Assembly (NCBI GenBank): GCA_965223045.1
Contig: CBDCVN010000013.1
Location: 1,984,001 to 2,048,000, forward strand
Length of the DNA stretch: 64,000 bases
Direction of reading: 5' to 3'
From: CBDCVN01 sp965223045
GTDB lineage: Bacteria > Deinococcota > Deinococci > Deinococcales > Trueperaceae
In this document: positions 53,882-61,876 of the stretch, in pieces
Layout of the letters: each line of letters opens with the position of its first letter
How positions within the stretch are numbered: position 1 is the stretch's first letter
Translations under genes and position numbers: made by a program
Notes under the pieces: model-generated
Database searches by the model: none
Seen by the model: only the letters and a program-made list of their open reading frames with translations
What the model was told of the DNA's origin: nothing

Positions 53882-55252
53882 TTGGAAAATTTAAATAGAT
53901 CAAAATCAATAACTTTCAAAACCAAAACTATTATGATTAAAGACCTTTATCCTTCTTTAGTAAGGTGGGTAGTGCATTTTAATGTAGGAATAGTGGTGTT
54001 AATAATGCCTATTGGGGGAAATCAAAACTATTTGGATAATCTTGTTACTATTAAACTGCTACCTTATAAGCCTAAACAACAACTTATAGGTTATTTTACC
54101 TCATGGAGCATTTATAATAAAGAATATCCTTATGATATTAAGTACGTTGTCGATAGTGGTGCTGCTGAAAAACTTACTGTTCTAAACTATGCCTTTTCTA
54201 ATGTGGTAGATGGTGCTTGTGAGCTAGGCGACCCTTGGGGAGATTATGAAAAGCCTTTTGATGAAGAAAGAAGTGTAGATGGTATTGCTGATGAGGCTAC
54301 ACAAGGACTAAAGGGTAATTTTAATCAGCTTAAGAAGCTAAAGAAACTTTACCCTGACCTAAAATTGGTTATTGCCCTTGGTGGATGGACTTGGTCTAGC
54401 CATTTTTCAGATGCTGCTCTTACTGATGAATCTAGGAAGTCTTTTGTGTCTTCTTGTATAGAGCTTTTCATTAAAGGTAATTTACCCAACCAAGCAGAAG
54501 GTATAGCAAAGGGTATTTTTGATGGTATAGAAATTGATTGGGAGTATCCTGCTGCAAGGGGGCATCCTAGTAATATTTATCGAGAAGAAGATACTGTTAA
54601 TTTTACAGCACTCTTACAGGAATTTAGAAAACAGTTAGATGAAATTGATACTGAGTTTATCTTAAGTATAGCTGCACCAGCAGGCGAAAACAGGTATAAG
54701 CGTATTGAGCTTGATAAAGCTGTCTCTTATCTAAATTGGGTAAATCTTATGACCTATGACTTTAGGGGAGCTTGGGATAAAACAACTTTTCATACAGCTA
54801 ATCTTTATGATTCAGAGAGTAGCCCTTCAGCTTTGAACCTTTCTACACACAAAACAGTGCAAGCCTATCTTGATGCTGGAGTACCAGCAGAAAAGTTAGT
54901 GGTGGGATTCCCTTTTTATGGTGTGGGTTGGTCAGTTACCAGTAGTGATAGTAATGGCCTTTATCAAGTAGTGAAAGAATCTGTTGGACACAGTTCTTAT
55001 CGTTTCTTGGCTAATTTACTTGCTGATAGTCATACACGATATTGGGATGATGACTCCAAAGCAGCTTGGCTATTTGATGGGGATACTTTTTGGACTTTTG
55101 AGGATGCTGAAGTTGCAAGCCACAAAGTAAGTTATATAAAAGAAAAACAATTAGCAGGGGCAATGGTGTGGTCTCTTAGTGGAGATGATGAAGAGGCAAG
55201 TTTGCTTAGAGCAGTTCATGAGGAGCTTTTCACGCATAATACCTATAGATAA
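53882..55252 (+). CDS. GH18 chitinase-like glycosidase
   Basis: 456 aa. A hydrophobic stretch near 27-46 (VRWVVHFNVGIVVLIMPIGG) may be a signal or anchor; the start is uncertain (TTG 53882 or ATG 53931, neither with a good ribosome site). From 66 on it is a GH18 TIM barrel: LIGYFTSWSIYN, LVIALGGWTWSSHF, catalytic DGIEIDWEY with general acid Glu221, LMTYDFRGAWD, GVPAEKLVVGFPFYG, and GAMVWSLSGDD. The first Asp of the DxDxE core is Glu217. It would cleave chitin or related N-acetylglucosamine polymers outside the cell. Placed between purL and CHAT gene #3. Confidence 0.88.
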   Translation: MENLNRSKSITFKTKTIMIKDLYPSLVRWVVHFNVGIVVLIMPIGGNQNYLDNLVTIKLLPYKPKQQLIGYFTSWSIYNKEYPYDIKYVVDSGAAEKLTVLNYAFSNVVDGACELGDPWGDYEKPFDEERSVDGIADEATQGLKGNFNQLKKLKKLYPDLKLVIALGGWTWSSHFSDAALTDESRKSFVSSCIELFIKGNLPNQAEGIAKGIFDGIEIDWEYPAARGHPSNIYREEDTVNFTALLQEFRKQLDEIDTEFILSIAAPAGENRYKRIELDKAVSYLNWVNLMTYDFRGAWDKTTFHTANLYDSESSPSALNLSTHKTVQAYLDAGVPAEKLVVGFPFYGVGWSVTSSDSNGLYQVVKESVGHSSYRFLANLLADSHTRYWDDDSKAAWLFDGDTFWTFEDAEVASHKVSYIKEKQLAGAMVWSLSGDDEEASLLRAVHEELFTHNTYR

Positions 55253-55357
55253 GGGTTTAGGGTTGCACACAAGAGTTGATAGGTTTATAGTGCCATTAAC
55301 ACATGAGGGATCTTTCGCGTAACTTTCCCTAGCCTGTTCTAAAATGTTAGTCAAAGC

Positions 55358-55384
55358 ACCACCACCAAAAGTGGTGGTTTGTTT
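55358..55384 (+). terminator. Terminator after the GH18 gene
   Basis: ACCACCAC/GTGGTGGT 8-bp stem, 5-nt loop, then TTGTTTT. About 105 nt after the stop. Confidence 0.7.
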
Positions 55385-55793
55385 TATTAACCTCTAGAAG
55401 GGATGAAAAGCCAACGCATCTTGGAATTACAAAGCTTTTTCCCTGCCAAAGGCTTCAAAAACTATGGTGAGAAAACACAGCTAGGAAACACAGTGAAGGG
55501 TTCAGGATGACATTCCTTGCATTGATAAGGTATAGTCGAATAACTTAGGGTTGCGGTTATCCAAAATTTATGAAACGCTTTCTGGTAAGATAAAATAGCA
55601 ATTAAACCTAAAATACAACTGCAATTTAAACGCATTCGACTATAAATGTTTATCTGGGTATCTATAGCTAGATGTATAGAGGAGATGGGGTTTGCTGTTA
55701 ATTAAAAAGACAAATGCCCACAACCCAAATTTGAATAGCTGCTTAAAAGTGGTATAGTAAAACCCATAATTACTACCGTTAGGTTAGGTGCAC
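55385..55793 (+). repeat. Spacer with dispersed repeat interrupted by a mini-transposon
   Basis: GGGTTCAGGATGACATTCC (55498) and TTGATAAGG...TTTATCTGGGTATCTATAG (55523-55670) are the same blocks as at 8660-8872, but 112 extra bases (a 110-bp element plus one TA) separate TTGATAAGGTA from AATGTTTATC. TATAGT near 55755 may be the -10 box of CHAT gene #3. No ORF of note. Confidence 0.6.
55533..55642. mobile_element. 110-bp MITE-like element with perfect inverted ends
   Basis: TAGTCGAAT at 55533-55541 is repeated inverted (ATTCGACTA, 55634-55642), and TA stands on both sides, extending the perfect match to 11 bp. Removing the element and one TA restores the uninterrupted dispersed-repeat sequence GATAAGGTAAATGTTTATC. 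This suits a non-autonomous IS630/Tc1-type element with TA duplication. Internal sequence is non-coding. Confidence 0.75.
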
Positions 55794-58700
55794 ATGAACA
55801 AATCCAAACCCATAATCCTACTAGCTTCTGGCAATGACAATAAGAGTTACCTAGAAGGAGTTCCTGATGAAGCAGATGCTATTCTTGAAATCCTGAACAG
55901 CTTTGAAGACTGTGAAGTGGTCCATAAACCCTTTACTAAACCTCATACTCTATTAAGAGTTCTTGAAGAATACGAAAACCGCATAGCTATAGTCCACTTT
56001 GCAGGACATTCCGATAGCACCGTTTGGAAACTTGATGGAGGCACTGTATACGCTAAAGGGCTAGCTAAGTTTTTAAAGCACCAACACAGTATAAGGCTAC
56101 TCTTTTTAAATGGTTGCCAAAATAAAGCCCAAGTAGCAGCTTTTGTCAAAGCAGGTGTGCCAGCAATTATTGCCACTTCTAGACCTATAGAAGATAGCAT
56201 TGCAGGATCATTTGCTTGTCATTTTTACGAAAGTTTATTAAGCAATAAAGGTAATGTTTCTATACAAGAAGCCTATGAAAAAGCTAAAGCCAAGGTTGAA
56301 GCAGAAACAGGCAAAGACTTTCTTAGTTTAGAGATTGGGAGTCTTCGTAAAGTTGGCAGTAAGAAAAAGGGTGGAACCCGTGAAAGAGTTAAATCTAGTT
56401 CAGCAGAACAGGGCTGGGCATGGGGTTTGTATCCTAAAGAGGGTAGTGCTATCCAATGGAAGCTTACTAGTGTTGCTAGTCCCTTTTATGGTTTACCACC
56501 TCTACCTGAACGTGACTTACCAAATAAGCCTTTTCGAGGTCTTGAATGGTTTAGGCAAGAACATGCTGAGCTTTTCTTTGGTCGGGGTGAAGAAATACGC
56601 CATATTTACGATCTAGTAACTGAAGCAAATGGACGTACTGCACCTATAATTTTGTTCTATGGTCAGTCTGGCGTGGGTAAATCCTCGCTTTTAGAAGCTG
56701 GGTTGTTGCCTCGTCTTTTACCTAGCCATACCTTGAAGTATGTACGCCGTGGTCAGCATGGCCTTTTAGAAACTCTGCGAAAAAGTATTGCAGCAGAAGA
56801 TAGTTCTTTGAAAGATGCTTGGAAGGCATTAGAAAAAGCAAATGATAAGCCCTTACTGGTAATACTAGATCAAGTTGAAGAAGTTTATACACGTCCAAAT
56901 AAACAGCAGCCTGAAGAACTTGAACTACTTTTCAAAGAACTTGCTAATCTTTTTGAAGAAAATAGTTGTCCAAAGGGCAAGCTTATATTGGGTTTTCGTA
57001 AGGAATGGTTGGCAGAGCTAGAGAAACGCCTTGCTGAGCACAATCTTCCTAATCAAAAGGCTTTTCTCGAACCTTTGAAAAGTGCTGGTGTAATAGAGGC
57101 AATTACTGGTCCTAGTAATTCTGATCGTTTACAAGACCATTACCATTTAACTATAGAAGAAGGCCTTGCTAAAGTAATCGCAGATGATCTTTTAGAAGAT
57201 CCTGATTCTCCTGTTGCGCCTACATTGCAAATTCTACTAACGAAGATGTGGGATGAGGCTATTAGCCTAAATTACTCTGCACCTGTTTTTGATTTCCAGC
57301 TTTACAATAAGCTTAAGCGTGAAGGTATTTTGCTTGGTGACTTTTTGGATAACCAGATAAAAGAATTACAGGATTGGCAACCTGAAGTTGTTAACTCAGG
57401 CTTTATTCTTGATTTGCTTGCTTACCATACTACTCCTTTGGGTACAGCCGAGAAGCGTAGTTATAAAGAGTTAACACAAGCTTATAAACACCGCCAAAAC
57501 CTTGATGAGGTTATTCAGAAAAACCAAGACCTTTATTTGTTGGCTGATGATGGGCAGGATGGGCGAGGTAAAGCAGGTAAAGGTTCTACTCGTTTAGCTC
57601 ATGATACTTTGGCTCCTTTGGTGCGCAAGAGGTTTGAAGAGTCTGATTTGCCCGGGCAGCGGGCGCGGCGGATTTTGGAGAGTCGTAAGGTGGATTGGGT
57701 TGAGAGGGTGGATACAGGGGAAGAGGATGAGGAGGGTAACCCTATTTACAAGGAGGTTGTTAAGGGTTCTGGGCCTGTGCTTAGTGAGGGGGATCTCGAA
57801 CTTGTGGAAAAGGGTAAAAGTGGGATGCGGGGGCAGAGTGAGACTGAAAGGAAGCTTGTTGAAGTAAGTAGGGCAAAAGCTAAGCAGGCAAGGAGAGGGC
57901 GACAATGGCTTACAGGTAGCCTTTATGGGACAGGGTTTTTAATACTTACCATTGCTATATTTGCCGTATTTCAGTGGTGGAATGCTGTCAAACAGGCTAA
58001 CATATCTCTAGCACGCCAATTGGGAACACAAGCTACCATAATTGCTGGAGAACCAAATTCTATTAATGGCGAATTAGACTTAGGACTGCTACTAGCTTTA
58101 CATTCTACTTCTTTTAATGATCATCCAGAAAGTTATCGTTACCTTACAAGAGTACTGTATAGCCCACATAGGAAAGCTAGTCTTTATAGATTGGGAAGCG
58201 CCTACGCTTTTGATCCTGAGGCAAATCTAATGGTTATAGGCATGCCTGATGGTAGTGTAAGATTTAGAAACGTAGCTAATAATGAGTTGTTTTCTCAACA
58301 ACTTGAGAAAGTGCATGAAGGCAGTGTGCGCAACGTAGAATTCAGTAGCGATGGTCAGGCAGTAGTAACAGGTGGCGTTGATGGTAGTGTGGCTATCTGG
58401 GATGCTAAAACTGGGAGCTTGCGAGCTGAGCCTCAGGATGTGCATGAAGGCAGTGTGCGCAACGTAGAATTCAGTAGTGATGGTCAGACAGTAGTAACAG
58501 GTGGTATTGATGGTAGCGTAGCTATCTGGGATGCTAAAACTGGGAGCTTGCGAGCTGAGCCTCAGAATGTGCATGAAGGCGTTGCGAACAGCATAGAATT
58601 CAGTAGTGATGGCCAGACAGTAGTAACGGTTGGTGATGATAGCGTAGCTTTCTGGGATATTACAAGTGGTCTTCCTCTAACAGATAGTATTTTTATTGTT

Positions 58701-58928
58701 CCAAATGGTGTAGAAGATATAGCAACAAACCACGATAGTAGTACAATTGTTTTTACAGGAAAAGAAGGCCATGTTTTCTTTTGGGACTTCAGTAGAGACC
58801 CCCGCGAGATATGGCGTGAAAAAGCTTGCTTGCTAGCAGGGCGTAACCTTACCCAAGAAGAGTGGCAAGAACATATGGGCGATAGGCCATACCAAAAAGC
58901 CTGCCCCGAATACCCAAACGGCCCTTAA
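55794..58928 (+). CDS. CHAT-STAND-WD40 protein #3 (intact)
   Basis: 1044 aa from ATG 55794 (GGTTAGGTG 4 nt upstream). CHAT protease domain 1-185 with His72 (IVHFAGHSDS) and Cys108 (LLFLNGCQN); nSTAND1-type NTPase about 255-640 (FFGRGEEIRHIYD, Walker A GQSGVGKSS, Walker B LLVILDQVEEVYT, RLAHDTLAPLVRKRFEESDLPG); linker; TM helix about 702-724; WD40 propeller about 780-1005; C-terminal motif CLLAGRNLTQEEW. STAND proteins sense a ligand and oligomerise, here presumably releasing CHAT proteolysis. A short basic insert (KKKGGTRERVKSSS) separates CHAT from the NTPase. It is the only whole copy of the three. Confidence 0.93.
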   Translation: MNKSKPIILLASGNDNKSYLEGVPDEADAILEILNSFEDCEVVHKPFTKPHTLLRVLEEYENRIAIVHFAGHSDSTVWKLDGGTVYAKGLAKFLKHQHSIRLLFLNGCQNKAQVAAFVKAGVPAIIATSRPIEDSIAGSFACHFYESLLSNKGNVSIQEAYEKAKAKVEAETGKDFLSLEIGSLRKVGSKKKGGTRERVKSSSAEQGWAWGLYPKEGSAIQWKLTSVASPFYGLPPLPERDLPNKPFRGLEWFRQEHAELFFGRGEEIRHIYDLVTEANGRTAPIILFYGQSGVGKSSLLEAGLLPRLLPSHTLKYVRRGQHGLLETLRKSIAAEDSSLKDAWKALEKANDKPLLVILDQVEEVYTRPNKQQPEELELLFKELANLFEENSCPKGKLILGFRKEWLAELEKRLAEHNLPNQKAFLEPLKSAGVIEAITGPSNSDRLQDHYHLTIEEGLAKVIADDLLEDPDSPVAPTLQILLTKMWDEAISLNYSAPVFDFQLYNKLKREGILLGDFLDNQIKELQDWQPEVVNSGFILDLLAYHTTPLGTAEKRSYKELTQAYKHRQNLDEVIQKNQDLYLLADDGQDGRGKAGKGSTRLAHDTLAPLVRKRFEESDLPGQRARRILESRKVDWVERVDTGEEDEEGNPIYKEVVKGSGPVLSEGDLELVEKGKSGMRGQSETERKLVEVSRAKAKQARRGRQWLTGSLYGTGFLILTIAIFAVFQWWNAVKQANISLARQLGTQATIIAGEPNSINGELDLGLLLALHSTSFNDHPESYRYLTRVLYSPHRKASLYRLGSAYAFDPEANLMVIGMPDGSVRFRNVANNELFSQQLEKVHEGSVRNVEFSSDGQAVVTGGVDGSVAIWDAKTGSLRAEPQDVHEGSVRNVEFSSDGQTVVTGGIDGSVAIWDAKTGSLRAEPQNVHEGVANSIEFSSDGQTVVTVGDDSVAFWDITSGLPLTDSIFIVPNGVEDIATNHDSSTIVFTGKEGHVFFWDFSRDPREIWREKACLLAGRNLTQEEWQEHMGDRPYQKACPEYPNGP
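58311..58697 (+). repeat. 129-bp tandem repeats encoding WD40 blades
   Basis: Units start at 58311, 58440 and 58569 (exactly 129 bp, 43 codons). The first two are almost identical (VHEGSVRNVEFSSDGQ...GSVAIWDAKTGSLRAEPQ); the third keeps its first half and then diverges. Confidence 0.88.
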
Positions 58929-59105
58929 ACCACCAACCCACCTATCATCCTTGTAGGGTGTGCCTTGCACAGTATCTCAAGCAGAAATACACTTTTGCCC
59001 TTTTCAAAAGTACTTTCTATATTCCCCTCTTAATAAGGCTTACCATTTTTTGATTGATTGTGATACATTCAGTGCAATTAGGCCTGCCTTGCATACATCA
59101 ATAAG

Positions 59106-59429
59106 TCAAGCTAGAGCATCCAAACCATGCTTTTGTACGATGTTTAGCAAACGCAAGGCAGGCCCGCTAGGCTTTTTAATACCACGCTCCCAATCAGACA
59201 CAAGATTTTTGGACACATTAAGATACATAGCAAAAACAGGTTGTGATACATGTTCACGGACCCTTAAATCCCTTATTGCACTTGGTTCCATTTTGACAAT
59301 TGGCTCGAGACATGTTTTATCAAAGTTCCGCATTGTTTTCTTATCAATCACACCCGTTTGATACAGTGAATCCATTGTTTCATGAATAGCTGCAAAAGCT
59401 TCCGATTTATATTGTTTAGATTTGCTCAT
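59106..59429 (-). CDS. HigA-type antitoxin with XRE helix-turn-helix
   Basis: 107 aa. Helical N-terminus (AFAAIHETMDSLYQTGVID), then an XRE HTH at about 55-100: IRDLRVREHVSQPVFAMYLNVSKNLVSDWERG, followed by KPSGPALRLLNIVQKHG. Second gene of a toxin-first pair, overlapping the toxin stop by 4 nt, as in HigBA systems. It should neutralise the toxin and repress the shared promoter. Confidence 0.87.
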   Translation of the reverse strand: MSKSKQYKSEAFAAIHETMDSLYQTGVIDKKTMRNFDKTCLEPIVKMEPSAIRDLRVREHVSQPVFAMYLNVSKNLVSDWERGIKKPSGPALRLLNIVQKHGLDALA

Positions 59430-59791
59430 GGCTCAACCTCTATTAATCCTCCAGTTTTAATTAATTTTTGGATTTGTTCATCAGATAATGCTAATAGCTC
59501 CTTAGCAGCTTCTTTAAATGCCTCTTTTTCATCTTTACGTATATTGTCACGCTCATTCTTAGCAAATCCATAAACAAAAAAGGCTTTATCAGCTTTCTTG
59601 AATATTATAATTGTTCTATAACCACCTGACTTACCTTCATTGGGTCGTGCAATACGTTGCTTGATTACATTGCCGCCAAGATCGGCGTCAATTAGACCTC
59701 TTTCTGCTCTATCAATAGTTTCCCTTAAAGTCTCATTACTGATTTCCTCACGCTTAGCAAAACGTTTGAACCAAGCGTTCTTAAAAATCAT
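59426..59791 (-). CDS. RelE/HigB-type toxin (PF06296-like)
   Basis: 121 aa. MIFKNAWFKRFAKREEISNE, ADLGGNVIKQRIARPNEGKSGGYRTIIIF, FFVYGFAKNERDNI and the helical end LLALSDEQIQKLIKTGGL(I)EV are a full match to the pattern of this RelE-superfamily group, which inhibits translation by mRNA cleavage. Complete, unlike the HigB stub at 7586. Upstream on the minus strand TATAAT-like boxes overlap a short inverted repeat (59800-59820), a likely HigA operator. Confidence 0.85.
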   Translation of the reverse strand: MIFKNAWFKRFAKREEISNETLRETIDRAERGLIDADLGGNVIKQRIARPNEGKSGGYRTIIIFKKADKAFFVYGFAKNERDNIRKDEKEAFKEAAKELLALSDEQIQKLIKTGGLIEVEP

Positions 59792-59985
59792 ACTTATAAT
59801 CTATCACTCTTAGTATTATACTTCAATATAAATAATTGGGTGATTGCCACGATCCAAAAATTTTGCTGCAATATTATGATATTGATAACAAACAAAAGGT
59901 AAAAATTTTGCTTACAATGTAGCGGCCAAGTGCACTCTTTCTAATTAAAGAAAACTAAGTACTTTGGTAAACCTAAGTGCACAAT

Positions 59986-61305
59986 ATGCCAAAATTAAAC
60001 ATAAATTTACCTACTTTAATAGTCAAAGCAAAGTTCCTGTGTAGCTTTATTATTGTACTAACATTCTTTAGTGCTACCTATGCGCAAAATAGTGCTGCTA
60101 AAGAAAAACTCGAGCGTGAAATAACCGCCTATGAAAATCTACTATCATCCCGCACAGAAGAATTAAATGATATAGACAAAACACTAGGAGCCCTAAGCGC
60201 ACAGCTTGAAACACGCATTCATGAGCGTGATGATCTCAGTAATAAGCTGTCCAAATTGCGCGAAGAACATAAAAGCTTACAAGCTGAGCTTGAGAAGCTA
60301 GTACAAGAAATGCAAGTTAATGAGGAACGCTTAGAAACACTTAGCAAGGATTTAGCTAATTTACAATTTCGTTTACAAGAAATGCTAGTTCACTTACATA
60401 GACAAAGAGTAGGACGCTATGCTCGAGTACTAGTAGAATCTGAATCATTTTTTGATTTGCGAGTTAAAAGTCATTACCTATCACTACTAGCTACACAAGA
60501 TGTTGAACTTATTAATGAGATTCAAAGAACAGTTCTGGCTATTGAGAAGGTCCAAAAGGACTTGAGCTTGCAAATAACTAAACGTAATGAAGCTATAGTT
60601 AAGCTCGAGCAAACCCAAAAAGATGTAGAAATTGCCCAAGGTAAGTTAAATGAAATCATTGATGAACTAGAAGCTAATAAAGAAGGTAAACTTGCTAAAC
60701 GCAGGGCGTTGATTAGAGAACAAGAAAAGCTCGAGCAAACTATTACCAATTCGCAACAAGCTTTAAATGCAGAAGTTGCCCGTTTGCAACGTGAAGCAGA
60801 AGAAGCGCGGCGACGTGCTGAAAATGCTCGCAGAGAATCCGAAAGGCAGCGATTAAAAGAGCAGGCTGCTCAGGCCGAGCAAAAAATAAAAGTCTTGGAT
60901 GTGCCAGCCCACGCCCCTGAAAGTGGTTTTTATAGTCCTGTATCAAGTGCTAGATTAGTAATGTCTTATGGCCAAGAAGGACCTTATATCTACCTAAGAA
61001 CACCACAAGCCGGAGCAGCAGTATATAGCACAATGTCAGGAGTAGTTACTGCTGTAGCTCAGGTATCTGCAAATAGCGGTTACTTGGTAACCATACAGCA
61101 TAGTCAAGATTTAGTTACCGCTTACTTAAATTTACAAAAGCCCTTTGTAAAAGTAGGAGAGCGAGTTGCCCAGGGCCAAACCTTGGCCTATTTAGGTGGA
61201 GGCACACTAATTCCTGCCGACAATTTACAGTTTCGAGTAGGTGTTCCAAATTCAGGTGGTAGGGTAGCATGGGTAGACCCTGCACCTAAATTAGGTGTTC
61301 AATAA
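59986..61305 (+). CDS. EnvC-like coiled-coil protein with degenerate LytM (M23) domain
   Basis: 439 aa from ATG 59986 (an in-frame GTG 9 nt earlier is possible). Signal peptide KFLCSFIIVLTFFSATYA, then coiled coil to about 315 (KEKLEREITAYENLL..., EEARRRAENARRESERQR), then a LytM fold (about 320-439). The metal ligands are lost: the first HxxxD is gone, the Y-x-H position reads TAYLNL, and the final HxH reads NLQFRV. So not a peptidase but, like E. coli EnvC, probably an activator of a cell-wall amidase at division. Confidence 0.85.
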   Translation: MPKLNINLPTLIVKAKFLCSFIIVLTFFSATYAQNSAAKEKLEREITAYENLLSSRTEELNDIDKTLGALSAQLETRIHERDDLSNKLSKLREEHKSLQAELEKLVQEMQVNEERLETLSKDLANLQFRLQEMLVHLHRQRVGRYARVLVESESFFDLRVKSHYLSLLATQDVELINEIQRTVLAIEKVQKDLSLQITKRNEAIVKLEQTQKDVEIAQGKLNEIIDELEANKEGKLAKRRALIREQEKLEQTITNSQQALNAEVARLQREAEEARRRAENARRESERQRLKEQAAQAEQKIKVLDVPAHAPESGFYSPVSSARLVMSYGQEGPYIYLRTPQAGAAVYSTMSGVVTAVAQVSANSGYLVTIQHSQDLVTAYLNLQKPFVKVGERVAQGQTLAYLGGGTLIPADNLQFRVGVPNSGGRVAWVDPAPKLGVQ

Positions 61306-61313
61306 GTTACTAG

Positions 61314-61790
61314 TTATCCAACATATTTTACATCCCCCTGCTTGCGTTTACGAGCATTTAAAGCTAAATCATCTACCAACTCATTCTCTGGGTGCCCAGC
61401 ATGCCCTTGAACCCATTCCCAAGTAATGACATGCTTGTGGCTTAATTTAAGCAAGGTCTGCCACAAGTCTTTATTTTTAACTGATTGTTTAGTTGCAGTG
61501 CGCCAACCATTTTGTTGCCATGTCTCCAACCACCCTTCTGTAAAAGCATGCTTAAGGTAATGTGAGTCTGTTACTAGAATTACTTGGCAAGGTTCCTTTA
61601 AAGCTTCTAAAGCGCGCACAGCAGCAGTTAATTCCATACGATTATTGGTAGTGTTTGCTTCATAGTCTGAACATAGTTTTTGTACTTTACCTTTGCTAGT
61701 CTCAAAACTAAGTAAGTAACCCCAACCACCTTCTTTAGATTTGGTGTTACAAGAACCATCAGTATAGATTTGTACATGTTTTGTCAACAT
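61314..61790 (-). CDS. rnhA: Ribonuclease HI
   Basis: 158 aa, standard length. Acidic residues in YTDGSCN (Asp), RMELTAAVRAL (Glu), LVTDSHY (Asp) and ELVDDLALNA (Asp), plus the basic-handle segment WLETWQQNGWRTATKQSVKNKDLW and His in VQGHAGH. It degrades RNA of RNA-DNA hybrids. Converges with the EnvC-like gene (8 bp between stops). Confidence 0.96.
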   Translation of the reverse strand: MLTKHVQIYTDGSCNTKSKEGGWGYLLSFETSKGKVQKLCSDYEANTTNNRMELTAAVRALEALKEPCQVILVTDSHYLKHAFTEGWLETWQQNGWRTATKQSVKNKDLWQTLLKLSHKHVITWEWVQGHAGHPENELVDDLALNARKRKQGDVKYVG

Positions 61791-61876
61791 ATGCTAATTT
61801 ATGTATGCTAACATCAAATTTAAATTAATGGAATTCTGTTTGTGGAACCAGTGTTTAATAAAAGGAGGTTGTCTTT

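Noticed and set aside
57594..57905. Antisense ORFs over the STAND/linker region of CHAT gene #3
   Set aside because: Composition follows the coding strand; no ribosome site or family.
58227..58574. 115-codon minus-strand ORF opposite the WD40 repeats
   Set aside because: It is a shadow of the tandem 129-bp repeats (its own product repeats in step) with no start signals.
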